In this document: in pieces, positions 24,220 through 38,421 of the stretch | Layout of the letters: each line of letters starts with the position of its first letter | Position numbering within the stretch: position 1 is the stretch's first letter | NCBI GenBank assembly: GCA_013400975.1 | Contig: WBMZ01003280.1 | Location: forward strand, 1-64,000 | From: Atrichornis clamosus | Lineage: Eukaryota; Chordata; Aves; Passeriformes; Menuridae | Direction: 5' to 3' | DNA: 64,000 bases | Position numbers and translations under genes: made by a program | The notes under the pieces: model-generated | What the model was told of the DNA's origin: nothing | Database searches by the model: none | Seen by the model: only the letters and a program-made list of their open reading frames with translations

Positions 24220-25904
24220 CTGCAGCAGAGCACAGAAGCCCCAGGTTAAGGAAATCCCACGTGCCACCACACCAGTTGGGTTTTGCCTCTGTGGGCACAC
24301 CTGTGAGGGCCTTTTGTTTGCCCCTGGATTGCAAGGAAAGGTTCCCCCTCCCACCCCCGGGGGCCCTCGGTAACCCCCTCGAGTTTTGGGGAGTGCAAAG
24401 TCCTTCCCAAGCTTCCCTCTCATTTCCCATCAAGGTTCCCTGCAGCTGCCAGAGCTCCTGATTTCAGCCTTGCCAGATATAACTTGCGTGGGCCAGAACT
24501 TGCATCTGAGATGGAAAAGCTGAAAGTGTAGGAATTGGCAGATCTATTCCAGAATTAATAGGAAACTTGAACTGAAATAACTGATAGTTTTCTATCAGTT
24601 GCCACACTTCTATTCTTAAAAAAACTAGGTTTTTCCATTCCGTCACTGTTGGAACAAAAGACTATTTGGTTTGATTGAATACTAGCTTTTCTCTTTAGAG
24701 AGAAACCCACCACGAGCCCGGACACCAGCACTGCTCAGAGCTGAGGGCACAGATTTATTTACAAAACTCATTTTCAACTCTTCCCTCTAACAGATCCCGA
24801 AACAATGCTCTTCCTTCTGGGAAAAGAGAATGTGTTGGAGCAATTCAGCATTATTGTGCCTGTTATCCTTGCATCAGATTGCTGCTAAGTAGGCTCGTTT
24901 AGTCTTTTTTCTGGTTTTTTTCCTTCTATGGAGAGGGAGAACACAAAAAACAAATCACTGTAGCAGATACCGCAGCTCAGTGGCAAATGCTTTGTTTTGC
25001 TTGCAAACCACTATCCACTTGCAAAATATTTCTGAATGAATGGCACACAAACGGTGAGGAGGAAGAGCAAGGTAAAACACACGACAGGAACTGGCAGTGC
25101 TGGAACGTCTCCCTTTTGTTTGTTTGCTGGAGATGCCGAACTCCCCACCCTTCCAGCACAAGGGGCTCGCCCCAAGCTAAATGGGGCTATTTTTCTTCCT
25201 CCCCTCTCTCTAAATGGAAGATGACAGCCGGCAGAGCCGGAGACACTTACAAAAAATTACACAAATTAGCAATACTGCCCTCCCTCCCCCAGCCACAGCT
25301 CCCTCCCAGCCTCCACTCCCACCACAAGGGCACCCCCTCAGTGCTGCTGGGACACAGCACCGACCCTCCGGGCTGTCCTCACCTGGGGCCAGCAGGGCAG
25401 CCCGGAGGGTGCATTCTCTGCAGAATTACCAAGCCATGATCTGCCTTGAAATGCCCGCCTCTGATCCCCCTGCCCCCTCCCCACCTGCCGTGCCCCCCTC
25501 TCCCGGCTCCAGCCGCAGCAGCAGCAGATCCCGAGGCTCCCAGGGCCCATCCCGGGTGCTGGAGCAGGGGCTAATCTGTGTCTAGCTCGCTGCTAATCAG
25601 ATCAGTTCATGGCAGAAAGTCTTTAGACAGAGGTACTCTCAGTCTGGCTCCAGATTTTCCCGGGGTGCCGCAGACACAAACAGCCTGGTGCTGCCACATC
25701 CCGCGGCTCCCCCCGTCCCGGGCTCAGCGGGGAGCAGGGATGCTCGGATCCCAAAGCCTTTGAGCACCCGCTGCAGCTTCCCCCGCTCAGGCACTGCAGA
25801 TTGCTCCTTATGCAAGCACAAGGCTCATTACTGAGGCAAGCCCACAGGTGAGTGGGAAGCCCATTTCTCCTGTGCCAAGCAGTTCTGGGGCCTTATCCTC
25901 TTTT

Positions 25905-26010
25905 AGCTGCCACCTTTAAGATGCATTATGCAAATATTTTGGTGTCTTAAGTCATTTATGGGATTAATGTGAAGTGATTATCAGTTCTTTTTAATCATGC
26001 CAATCAATAA
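25905..26010. promoter_or_regulatory. AT-rich island with octamer and homeobox-type motifs
   Basis: ATGCAAAT (25928-25935, the POU octamer), GGGATTAA (25960-25967) and TTAATCA (25991-25997) lie within 70 bp of non-repetitive sequence. The enhancer role is inference. Confidence 0.3.
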
Positions 26011-27320
26011 GGGGATGTCGGGGACAGAGGACAAATGCAGATAAACGCTGCCATCAGCACAAGGCCCGGAAAGGGCGGAGGAGAGGAGCCAGGAGAGCAG
26101 GGGAGAGAGGCAGCGAGTGGGAAGAGAAAAATGGGATAATTACATCTCTGCGTTTGCAGAGCGCCTTGCATCCCAATCGGGCCCACAGCAGTGCTGGTAT
26201 GTAAACACGTTCAGCTCCGGGGAGGAATTGTTTTATCCGCCAGGAAAATGCAGCTCCCTCTTTCTGGGGCGGCTCCTCAGCAGCACCGGGGTCTCCAAAA
26301 CTCAGAGAGTGCAGAACACTGGGATATATCCAATGAAAACAAAACCCAGGGGATCTACGTGGAAGGAAACATCACCACACCAGAAGTGGTGGAGGTTTTT
26401 TTCCCCCAAAAATCTTGTGCTTTTAGGAGATTTGCCACGGTCTTAAAACTAAAATCACCGTGGTGTGCAGAGGTGCATTAGCAAGTCCTGGCTCCACACA
26501 GGAGCCGGCACCACAGGGCTCACAGGCTCACATTCCCAGGCTCTGAACTCCACCCAGCCTGCCCAGGCCATGAGGCAGAATCCCGGGAAAACACGACTTT
26601 GCTGGAACACCTTTGCAGAGGGCAAACTGAACCCCAAGGTGACATGGAGAGGAAAGGGGAGCAAGGGCAGGGACAAGGCAAACGGGCTGGGACAGCTTTT
26701 GACACACCCAGCTGCCCCCAGGAGTGGTTCCTTTTGCCTTGGTCCACAGCAGCTTTGGGGCAGGGGCCGCCCTGCTGTCCTGGGCTCCTCTGGCACAAGG
26801 AGAGGCAGAACAGAGCTGGGGCTCAGTCTCAGTAGGAGCAAAGGCAATGAATGGCAACCAGAGGTTTTTATGGAAAACTGAGATCTCTTTCTGCACAGGT
26901 GAAGGATTTAAGCATTTGTTTGACCACTGGTGGCCAGGCTGCCCCAGCAAAGGCAGCTCCACACAGCTGCAGTCGCACTCCAGCCATTGCATGGACTCCA
27001 ACAAGCCTTGCCTGAGGCTCAAACTTTAAAAATGTCTACATTTGGCTCTGAACCCACACAGAGCAAAGTCCAGCTGACTGCTCCCACCCCAGTGCCATTT
27101 CATAAAGGGAATCAAAGCTTAACTGTGGAGTCTGGGCTCTCCAGGCACTCCACCAGCTCTCAGTGCTTTAGTGGGAAGAAGGGCTCTGCCCAGGTAACAG
27201 GAATTTCCAGGAGTCGTCCCTTTTTGCACACTCATCACCTCAACCGCAGCACTGCAGCTGCATCCCCAGCCCCAAAGTTTTGGCCTGGTCCAGCAGGACA
27301 GAAGACATTGCACTGCCACA

Positions 27321-27390
27321 GGCTTTGGGAGGTGGAACTGGATGGTCTTTAAGGTCTTTTCCAACCCAAACCACTCTACAGTTCTTCACT
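27321..27390 (+). mobile_element. CR1 LINE 3' tail fragment
   Basis: 'ggtggaactggatggtcttt' is followed by 'aaggtcttttccaacccaaa' and 'ccactctacagttctt', the standard CR1 3' end. Confidence 0.85.
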
Positions 27391-27932
27391 CCCGGGAGTT
27401 TTGTTCCCACATCCTGTAAAACAGGCCCCAGCCAGCATTTATCCAGGCCCACCTCGCAGGCTTGGAGGGAGCACATCAGGCAGAGGAACACCCAGCTCCC
27501 AGGACCTCCTGCAAGATCCAGAATGGGCCCCTGGGGGACACCAACAAAGCACAGCCAAATCCCAAAGCTTGCCCGGCCTGGAAGGAGCCACACGAGGGGG
27601 ACTGGAGAGGGCTGGTCCTTCCCACACAGAGGATTCCCTCCTGGGCAGGAATTCCCTGCAGGGTGCCCTGCTGCAGCCCCAGCCCTGCAGGGACACAGGC
27701 ACACACAATCTGATTAAAGTCTGAGCCCTGCCACGGCCACAATATTATATTTGAAAAACCGGATTAGAGAGGGGGGCTTGAGGGAGACACAGAGCTCCCG
27801 AAAGGTCAGGGAGGAGACAAACACCCTTCCGCAGGGCTGCAGGTCGCCATGGCAACGCCCAGTTTGGGAATGACTGGTGTGGGGACCTGCAGGAATGCAG
27901 GTGTGATGCCAGCTGCAGGGGAACATGTTCTG

Positions 27933-27933
27933 A

Positions 27934-27967
<34 letters not shown>

Positions 27968-27990
27968 ATGGAGGGGTGGGTGGGTGGGCA
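27933..27990. repeat. (GGAT)n/(GGGT)n microsatellite
   Basis: About nine GGAT units pass into several GGGT units. Confidence 0.93.
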
Positions 27991-30900
27991 CGTCCGTCCC
28001 ACAGCTGCAAGTTTTGGTCCTCAGTAAAATGAGGGTGGAAAACGAGAAGTTACTCAGGATTCCAGAGGGCACGGGGCTGGTGGGCCACATCCAGATTTCC
28101 TTTCCAGCTGGGAAGTGACTCTGTGTTACTGACAGCCTCCTAAGACCTTTCTTCTGGTACCTGGCTCTGGATGACCCAAGTTATTTTTTTTAGGTAGTTC
28201 TGCTCTTTTGGTGGGCAAAGTTTTAGAGAATAACTTGCAGCTACAAAAGAACGACAAGATTTCTGAGTCTGAACTTCAGCACATGTTTAACCTCGATCCA
28301 AAATGCCAAAATTTGGGAGAGAGACACTTCAACAGGGAGTAAAGCTGGCAGTGGTGGGGGGGTAAGAGCTTGTCTGTGTGCTGCAGGAGCCACTGGAGAA
28401 GCACCCAGCCCACCAAACAAGCCCTGGATATCCTGCCTTTTCCTTGCCCATTCAACCACGGAGAAGAATCCCAGGCTTTCGCCAGCTGCTTCCATCCTCC
28501 AGGATTCCCATCCCACCGCTGGGCTCTGTCCCGCTGCCAAAAGCAACAGAGGAAGAAGTGGCTGGGTATTGTTGTGGCTTGGGCCACTGTCAAACCCTAA
28601 TGAAGAGAGGGAACGGGAGCACCAGATCCAATTCCCAGGAATGCAGGAAAGCTGGGACAGGGGTTTTTCCCGAGCCACAGGCGAGTGAGCTGCTCCCCGG
28701 TGCACCTCGGCTCAGCCCACGGGTGCTGCAGGCAGCAACCCCAGACCTTTAAAGGCCGAGTCCAAATGGCTCCTTGAACTGGATGTAAGAGGGAAACAAG
28801 AGCTGTTCCCTCACAAAATGCCCTCCTGACCTCGGAGGGGATTCCTGAAAACTCTGTGCACGTGGCCTGTTCCACTGGCAACAGAGGAAAACTGCAGGGG
28901 AGCCTCGCACAGGGGGCAGCTTCCATGCTGGTCTGGGATACAGCGAGAGAAGCCTTTCTGATCCCAAAACCTCTCCCCAAAACCCAGGACAGCAGGGATA
29001 ACCAGAGCTCAGCCCCAGAGCTGTCCATCCCCTCCCAGCGCTCCCACACTCGGAGCTGGCTCTGCAGGAGCTGCACTAACAGCCAAAGGCTGCAAAAACC
29101 AGCGCAGGAAGGGCCGGACACACGGCTCGTGCGCTGCAGGAGGGCTCTGACGGCTGCCCTGGCTGTGTCTGAGGGCTCTCAGTGCCCTGTCTGCCCGCAG
29201 CTGGCTGGGCTGTGCTGGCATGGCTCTGCAATGTCCACCCGTGGCCATCCCCCGGACAGGAGGGGCCTGCGGGGGGCACAGCAAGGCCCTGCCTCACCCG
29301 AGGAGCTGCTCCGGCAGCAGGGCCCTCACTGCCGTGTCCAGGGCAGGAAAGTCCATCGAGGCACTCAGCTGTCACGTTTGCTAATTGGGGCCGTCCCTTG
29401 GGAGGCATAAATGAATTAGGAGCCAGCCCTTCCAGGGAGGCTGTGGCAGCCAGACATGCAGCAATCCCCGTGCCTGACTTCTGGGAATAATCATCTTTTT
29501 TGGAGCAACATCTGCACCGTGAGCCTCCCACTGGCCCAGGTCGACACCAGCAGCTGTTGCTCCAAGGCTCCTCCTGGTCCTCTCCTGGGCCCTGTCCCTC
29601 GTGCTGGACCCTCACTCCAGTCCCCTCTTCTCCATCCCAGCAAACCAGTCCCTCCCAGCTGCTGGGAGCATCTCCCAGCCCGTTCTGGAGCCAGCACTCT
29701 GGGGTGCAGTGACTTTCGGAGGGGATGAGACAAAAGGGGGACACCCCTCAGGCTCCTTGGCCCCTCTGGCTCCTGGCCTTTGAGTGAGGGTGGGCACAGA
29801 GGCGCTGACAGATGTCCCTGAGGGTCACACGCCGCCCCCAGACCCTCGGGAGGGGGCAGCTCCCAGTGACTCTCAAGCCAGACGCAGACTGGGAGCAACG
29901 CCTTTTAAATGTGTTTCATTTACAGACATTAGCAGCAACTGCATCTTTAACGAGGAGAAGGATGAGGAGACTAATGGATGGAGACAATTAACCAAAATAT
30001 AAATCAGTGTCAGAGTCTGTGCAGCCAGCACAGGCAGCCAGGCGCCCGCAGGCTCTGGAGCTTCTCGCCCGGCGCTGCTCAAAGTGACTGCAAAGAGCGA
30101 TGGCAAAGAGGGGGAGGGAGGGGGCAAGGAGACAGTTTGGTCAAAATTTAAATAATTTTCAATAGTGGCTGCCTTTCAGCTTGCTGCAGCTCCTTCTCTC
30201 CAGAGTGGGGAGGCAACGGAGCAGTGACCTCACTCCAGACGTCCCGTCCTCCTCCCGGGGTGAGTCTGAATGAGCCTCCCCGAGGTTTCCCACTCCGCTG
30301 GCAGCCAGGGTTGGCTCTGCCCACGCTCTGAGCTGCAAGGTCACACACAGAAACCTCCCAGTGCCTGGGATCAGGCAGAAAAAGTGCAGGTCCCTGTGCA
30401 GAGGAGGCGTTTCACCGCTCAGCTCCACGCAGCAGCACCCAAAAAAGGCTGCTCCAGGGTTAGGATATTTAGCATCCGTTTGGAGCTCAAGCTGTCGTTT
30501 TTCTGCTCCAGTCTCCTGCCCAGACCTCACTGGGGTGTCCGTGATCCCACAGGGATGCACAGGGAGTGGGCACCAGACACCAGAGGCCACCTGGTCCCGC
30601 AGCAACAGGAGCTCCAGAGAGAGCTGAGCTCAAAACAGAGGCAGTGACGTTCCCAGCAGGCACAGAAGTGCTCAGACCCACAAACTGCAGGACAGCTGAG
30701 GACACGGGGTGTGGGCCCAGCACCAGAGCAGACTGGGTAAGTCTCTTCCTAATACTTCATCAAATCAAAGGCAAGCTGGGAAGACCCAGTCAAGAATCCT
30801 TGAAGGGATGCAAAGCAGGAGGCTGATACCAGGTTTGAAAGAGGAGAGAGGCTTAGAAAGTAACATGGGAGGAAATAAAATGGAAAAATATTTCTTTAAA

Positions 30901-31424
30901 AATACATTTCACCAGCTCTCCATCCCCTTAACGATCACCCAGTAAGTGCAGGGATTATATTAAATTTTACTGATCAATACAGTTGCCATAAAACTGTCCC
31001 GACCCTCTGCCCCTCCCTACAATAAAGAAAAAAAAAATCCAATATGCAAAGGGAGGAATGTCAGGGCTTGCAGGGGAGCAGACACGAGGCCATTGATCGG
31101 GCCAGGGCAGGGGGAGCTGCCTGGCTGGCCCCAGGGCTGGCTCCAGGATGTATTTCAGTGGCAGCCCTGGCTCAGGTGACAGGTTCAGACCGTCCCCCCT
31201 GCAGTGATCTCCTTCCATGGACCACGTGCACCCACCCCTGCCTGGCCAGGCTGAAACCAGGAATGACAGAGACTCTGCAGCTGCAAGGAGATGAGAAAAG
31301 CACCGGAACCTGCAGAAACGCGAGGGATTTTCCCTTCTCTGTTGACCTCCTGAGCAGCACAAAAAAAGCCAAGTTCCTGGTGTAAGGAGCAGAGCAGGGT
31401 CACAGCCAGGCTGGTCAGAGTCAC

Positions 31425-31672
31425 TGGCTTGGAGGAAACGGCCTCAAATTCCACCAGGGGAGGCTCAGATTGGATATTAGGAAACATTTCCTAACCAACA
31501 GGGACGTACAAAGCACTGGACAGGCTGCCCAGGCCAGGGGTGGAGTGACCAGCCCGGGAGGGCCCTGGGGATTGTGGACATGGCAGCCGGGCACACGGGC
31601 TAGAGGTGGCCTGGGCAGTGCTGGGTCAAGGGCTGGCCCTGATGATCTTGGAGGGCTTTTCCAACCTAAAGG
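31425..31672 (+). mobile_element. CR1 LINE fragment
   Basis: The block order is CR1-like: 'ggaggaaacggcctcaaatt', 'attggatattaggaaacatt', 'caggctgcccaggccagggg', then 'gatgatcttggagggctttt' and 'ccaacctaa'. The copy is diverged and lacks the last tail bases. Confidence 0.85.
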
Positions 31673-34062
31673 AGCCAGAGGCTGAGCAAGGAGAGGCAGT
31701 GGGGGAGTGTGGCTCAGGGCTGCCCAAAGTGGAGCACACGCCCAGGGGCAGGACAGGGATGTAAATCAGTCAGGGACCGTGAGGGGAGTAATGAGCTTTT
31801 TATGGGAGCCATTAAAGGGAGAACCCAGATTGGTCCATAAATGCTGTTTGCATCACTACAGCTCTGAGGAACGACCTGATGTAACAGCACAACTACGGAG
31901 TGGCAGGACGGGCACAGAACCAGCACTCCAAGGTGCTCACATTTTCTGTTCAGCGGTTTTTTAAAAACTAATCACTGATTTCTAAAGAAACATCAGCACT
32001 CCAGTCCAGCCCTTGGAAAAAACCCCACCTTCTGTTCCCCTACTGTGTGCAGGTAAACCTGGGGGTTGTGACAAGGAGCTGGGAGGCTGCTGCAAGAGCA
32101 ATACCTGATGCAGCTCCCACATAAAATGCCACCAATATCCCTGCTCTGCCCTCACCCTGCAGTGTCCGGCCTCCGTGGGCCATTTAATCACATTTTCATT
32201 GATTTTTAAGCCCCAGAAGGGGCCATTCTATCTCCCTCCTCTGACCTCCTGCACAGAACCTGTCAGAAAATCACCCCATGGTGCTCCCAGTTAATGGTGG
32301 CAGCTCAGAGTGAAAAAAAAAGGCGTGAGCTGTGTCTGTGCCCAGCAGGAGCAAACACAGACCCCCCATCCTGAACCCTGGCCACGCCAAACCCAACACT
32401 CTGGGAACGAAATAATGTTTATTCCCAAGAGCTGAGGAATCCTCTCGGCTTCTTCCTTACTACAATGCAAGCCTTCCTAACCAGGAGGGGAAAAAAAGCC
32501 CATTTCACAAGCTGTGACTGCCCTCCACACGCACAGAGCACCAAATCAGTGAAGGATTAACCACCCTCCAGCCCAGCAGAGCCAAGAGTCATCCTGGGGT
32601 AAGAAATTCTGCAGAAGAACTTTCTCCCCAGCACGCCTGGCTGTGCCCCGGCGCGGCCTTTGAGTGCCACAGGTCCTGGAGCTGCCAGGCAAGGTCAGTG
32701 GCCCGGACCCCGCCCCGCAGTAAAGCCGGGGTCACTGAGTCAGCAGAAAAAGCCGGGATGTGGATCAGGGAAAGCTGGCGGCTCAGCCCGATCAAGGGCT
32801 CGCCCCCCCGCCCTCCCTGCAGTTCATCGCCTCGCACACAGCCCCAAACACCCAGCAGCACCTCCCCAGCCCCACCTCGGCAGCAGCCGGGGCACGCAGG
32901 AGCCGGGGCGGGATAAGACCTAAAGCTGGGCGCAGGGGGATTTGGGTCAAGGATCCGAGGGCTCTGCTCAGGTGGCTCGGGAGGCAGAGCTGGTGTCCCC
33001 GCTGCTCGGGGCAGCAGTGACCCCGCCGGCAGCCCTGTCACCTCTCCGTCAGAGCCGGATGCAGGCAGCACCGGGATGTGCCTCCCTCCTCCACTCCTCT
33101 CCCCATCCCACTTCCCCGTGGGAATTTCGTCCTCTAGACAGAAGCAGGATCTCCAGGAGGCAGAGCTCAGGGAACAGCTGCTCCTCACCCCTTGGCCACC
33201 TCTGGTTACATTTTTATTGCTCAGTCTTTCGGAAAACTTTTAAAACTTCACCACTGGTAAAAAACTCTCTCAGTCCCTCTCTGTCCTTCTTAGACCTCAG
33301 TTTGACAGACCCTGACAGACAATAATTCACCAGCACCCCACCTCTGCCCCTCAGGTATCTCCACCTCCTGGTGAGGAGTCACCCCTCAGACACGGCAAAA
33401 AGGGAAGGAAAGTGAGGGAAGGGAGAAGAGGAAGGAGGAGTAAACAAGTTTTCCCCTCTGGAGAGAGCTGAGAGCTGAAAATCCCAACCCCAACCACGGG
33501 CAAGGCAGACCTAAATCTCCCTGCAGACTGAGCTTGAAAAAACAAATTAATCATCCTGCAATGTCCCAAGCAAAATGCCCATAAAATTTCATTAATGCTC
33601 ATGACAGTTCATAAAAATGATCAGTGGAGCTGGCAACTCCAAAATAAGGTGGAAATAAGTATGAAGATGTTTTTACTGTAATCCTGCTTTGTCATTCAGC
33701 TCTCTGCAAGCCCATAAATAAAAATCAGATGGAATTACAGCACACGGATGCTGGACTGGAGGCGGGGAGGAGAGATCCCCCTGAAGTTTGGGCCTTGTGA
33801 GGAACACACGAACAGATGTTTTGCTCAGCCAGTCACAGCAATGTGTGGCTGACACGCAGCTGCTGGGCCTGATGGAGATGAGGGCTCTTTAAACATCCCA
33901 AATTCTCCTCATTTTCTCCTCGCATGAAGCCGCCTGCCTGGAGCTGATGAAATATTAAAATACTGGGATTAGCAGCTTTAACTGGGCGACAGGGCAGGGC
34001 TGCAGGCACGGAGCAGTGGGAAGTGCTGACCTACAGGGACCACGCACAGCACCAAGGCGTTC

Positions 34063-34111
34063 AGGACAATCCCCCAAACCTGCACAGGACAATCCCCCAA
34101 ACCTGCACAGG
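34063..34111. repeat. 23-bp direct duplication
   Basis: 'gacaatcccccaaacctgca' plus 'cag' occurs twice in tandem. Confidence 0.92.
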
Positions 34112-37100
34112 ACAGACACATCTGCATGGTTTCAGTCCCACCGAAGGGTGTGAGGAGGGAGGTCAGAAAACCTCCCGTGCCAGAACCGTGCCCTTGAAGT
34201 TTGGGTCTAAAAGCAAACGGATGTGATTCTTCCTTTGATCGCTCTGTGAGCTAAAAGGTATCAAGAACTCTTGCCAAGGCCGCATCCAAGCCTGTACGTG
34301 TCTCAACAATAAACAGAGGCCTCAAGATGCCTTCAAATGCTCAGTTTATCCAAAATCCCTTTGGTTGCCCTACAAAAGGTCCATTATACCCCTCTCCCTT
34401 GAGAGATGGCAACACACTGGGGATAAACATGACCAGAAGTACCCTTAATAAACTTTCCCTCTTTTCCTGTAGGTATCCAACAGCTTTTCTCACCTTTACT
34501 TGAAATATAATTGTATTCTTCTAGCTTTAAAACGAAAGCTAAGACTGGTTTATCAGCTCCCTATTCCCCTTCACTGTCTGAATCTCTGCTCGTACATAAA
34601 AGGTCTCCTTTCCCTAACCCATCCCTGTAGCCAAATAAATCTTCCTGGGAATGGATGTAAGAGCAAAAAGTGCTGCTAATGAAATAATGATGACATAATT
34701 AATTCAGATTAAGTAATACTTTCCAGCACTCCAGCAGGTACTGATTTCCTCCTTGTTTGGCCTTATCCCTACGGGAAAGGGAGAAGCCACTCAGGCACCT
34801 CTGCTTTGCAAAATTCCTTAAAAGTCCCAGGCCAACTCACCCAGTCCCGTGGGGAATGTCCTGCCAGCAGCCTCTGTGGAAAACAGGAATCAAGGAGACT
34901 CCTTGGCTGAACCTTCCCAGATGCTCCTCACTGGCACAGAACATTCCTGTCCACCTCTCTCCACGGGGTGGATTTGGGGTGGGTTGGTTTTGCTTCCCCA
35001 AAAAAGAGCAAACCCCCATTTACCTGTTGGGCATCCCCTGCCTAAAGCCAAGCAGGCTGGATGAACAAACTGGGTTCAGCCATCTGGGAAGTCTCTTCCC
35101 CCCGGGATTCTGCCTCCACACAGCCATGCCCTGGCTGCCAACAGCAGTGGCACTGGCCACCAGCCTCCTTGTGTTCCCTGGCTCTGCCTTCAGGAAGCAC
35201 GTCCTGCTTCACAGCTCCAGCAGCTCCAGCGCTGGGAGCCCTCTGGAGCCAGGATGAGGACGAAAGCGTTTCCTCGAGCAGCCTATTTCCCCAGAGCACA
35301 GCAGAAATAATGTGGGTGGGCTGCATGCAGCCTGATGTTGAACAAATGCCCTCCCCGCAGCAGTGCAGGTCGTGGCTGACACATTCCCTGGTATCTCGCT
35401 GGGGACTTTGGAGCTTTTCCACAGCACAGAGCCAAGGGCCAGCTTCAGAGTTGTCCCCCAGAGTCGCCACGGGCTACGGGAGCAGCCCTGCAGGTTACAC
35501 ACAGCCGGGACCTGCCCAGCCTGACTTAAATCTGCTGGGCACCGCCTGACTCCCTCAGCTCCACGTCAGCTTTTCCAGCTGGCACCACGAGGCAGGAATC
35601 GGTGCCTGCCAGGGGGTGAGGGCAGGTCCCCAGCTGAAGACACTCCTGTCCCCCTGCCGCTGTCTGGTTTCTCTGCTCTAACTCCAGGGCTCTTATCTGA
35701 CAAGCACCAGCTCTGTCAGCAGCACAGGCTGAAGGCTGCAGGGTGCTCGGGGGTCACATCCAGCTTCCAGCTGCTAAAAACTTCTCCTGACCTTTTAGTA
35801 CCTATTTCAGGTCTCTGAGATTGAAAAGCAAAAGCTTACCAGGGGAAAAAAAAAAAAGAAAAAGAAAAAGAAAAAATCCTTAGCCCCAAAGCCATCCTAT
35901 ATCAATCCGTAAAGGGCAGAGCAGCAGGATGCTCTGGCACTTGATAACGTTCCCTGTGTCACACAGCAGAGCTTTCTGCTGAGTCAGGATCAGCCTTGAC
36001 ACCTTCAGAAACAGCCACTTTTCAATTCTCCTCTCCTGCTTTTCTCTCCCCGTGTATCTTTCCAGAGGAATGAGCTAAACCAGTGAATTTTCCTTTTGTT
36101 TGCTTCTCCCATCTCACTTCCCAGGTTTTTTTTCATCTGCTTCTTCCACCTGGCCTGATTTGTGCAATGTTCTTTTTCCTCTTGCCTGACCTGCTCCATT
36201 CCTCCCCAAACACAATTTCCCAAGAGGTGCAGCTGTACCAAACCTCCAAACCTGCACATCCCACACTCCAGTTTAACTCTGCTGGTTAAACCCAGCCCTG
36301 GCTGAGGAAGAGTTTATGCCTGGCTTAAATCAAGGCCCAAAAAAGGATGTTTTAGTCAGATTTAACCACACATGTCCACATGCACACGGATGCACGGGCT
36401 CCTGGCCAAATGTCTCCTGCCTAAAACACATCCTAACCCAGCTGGGCTTCCACACCCCTGGAATCTCTGTTCGACCTGGGGCTGATAAATGCGTTTTATT
36501 TGCTCTGGGTAAATGCTGCCATTGTTCTCCTTCCACCTCCTTATGCAGCCTTCCCGTGGCACACACCCGGGTAAAGGATCCCCTGGCAGGCCCAGGGAGC
36601 TTGGAGTGTCCCCTGCTTTGTGTCCCTGTGGCAGGGAAGGGGCTCTTGCTCCTTGGTCACTGTTTTACTCCAGGGCAGGACTGTGGGGACAGGGGTTTTG
36701 TCTGGGATGCTGCCTCAGGACGTGGCATTAACACACCCAGCCTCACTCCCCTCCCTGCAGCTCCCTGCAGACATCAGGTGGCAACAGACAGAAGGAAAAT
36801 CCTTTTCCTCCCCGGAACTCCTCTTTATTTTATTTTATTTAAATCCTGCCTGTGGTGCTGAGAAGAGGAATGTTGTGGCAGAGCCCAGGTTTTAACCTTG
36901 TATTTACGATTCCAAAATTGGACAGGCTTATCCTGAAGTAAAAGAGGAGCATCACTCACTGACCAACTTTGCATTTCAGAACAGCACATCCATAAAGAGA
37001 ATTCAGCCTCAAACAGGAAATCCTGAAGGAAAACGAGCTGTAAACATAAACTCCAACCTGTATGAACTTCAAAGCGTAGGAGGGAAAGGAGCAAAGCACC

Positions 37101-37754
37101 TGGCAAGACACAGAGAGATCCCAATCTCCCCTTTCAGGACAATTCCCTTATCCCCAGTCTTTGGTTCTTTGTCTACAGAATGATTTGTACCCAATTAAAT
37201 GGACTTTTATCCAGGGCAATGCATCCAGCAATTCTAGGGTGGCTAAATCCAATGAATCCAGGTATCCTCTGACAACTTGAAAGGAAGATCAAAGACTTAT
37301 GACCAAGAGGAAGGGAAATTCAGGTGGCAGCTCCCAGACCTGCCTGATGGAAGGTTCTGTGGTGGCTCTGTGTTCCCTGGTGCATCCAGTGATTTCCTGG
37401 CACGGTTCTGGGATGAGCCAGGCAACTCCCAGGCGCTCAGCCATGCAGGCCACGGACAGGAGAGGTCAGCGAAACCTCTGTGCCCTGCCACGACAGAGCT
37501 GAGACGTGCCACGTGCCTTCCAGGCCTGGGCGGCAACTTGGGTCACTCGAACACATACGATCTTTTTCCATACTGACACACAAACACAAATCACTTCTTT
37601 TGTGCATAACACAGGGGGTTTTTTTCCTTTTAAAGTAGTTGGATTAATCTGCAAAAGCCAAACTTCTGTTCCCAAGGGGAATTACTGATGTTTCCTCCAG
37701 GGGAGAGCTGAACTGAAGAAGGGAACAGGCAAGCTGAGGAAGCTCAGGAGGTGT

Positions 37755-37930
37755 ACTTGACATAAAAATCAGGCCATTATTTTATTCTATGCATTGCAAG
37801 TTCAGAATTAATTATTTTAAGATAGGGATTCTAATTTCCAGAGGTGCTGGCACCCTCAGCTGCCATTGTGCAGAATCATTGCTCACATGGCCATTAATTA
37901 AGGCACTGTCAGCACTTCCATTCCAAACCT
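37755..37930. promoter_or_regulatory. AT-rich island, candidate conserved noncoding element
   Basis: Complex, non-repetitive AT-rich DNA with AATTAATTA and CATTAATTA cores. It lies about 1.2-1.4 kb downstream (transcript sense) of exon B. Function is not shown by sequence alone. Confidence 0.25.
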
Positions 37931-38378
37931 CTGCCTTTTAGGAGTTTATAACTCAGCCATAAAACTCTGCTCTGGGCTGAAATTTATCATGAAAGGCTCT
38001 GCCTGGAAGGAATCCATCCTTTTGTATTTTAGAGTCCCAAAAGCTTAGAGCAACAAACCAGGGATTTTATTCCAAGGGCTGCCTTTCCATAACCTGGGTT
38101 TATGAGTGCTGGGTGAGCTGGGCCTGCTGGACTGGCTCGAGTGGTCACCGGAGGGTGGGGGTTGTGCTCTTAACACTGGAAATTGTAGGGATTATGGGGG
38201 GTTTGTGCTTCAGAGCCAAAACGTGAGCTTGGTTAACAGCAGAGACTTCCCCTGCCCTCTCTGTTCCCTACTGGAGCATGGATCCATATGGATTTCCCAT
38301 CCTCACTCCCCATGGCCCAGGTTTAATTCACACTCCAGTGGTCAATTAAAGACCTGGGCACGGTCCCCTGCTCCATTA

Positions 38379-38421
38379 GCAATAGCAGCAGTAGCAGCAG
38401 TAGGAGTAGCAATAGTAGCAT
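38379..38421. repeat. Interrupted AGC/AGT trinucleotide repeat
   Basis: A run of AGC, AGT and AGG triplets inside intron B-C. An apparent poly-leucine frame on the minus strand is a by-product. Confidence 0.8.
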
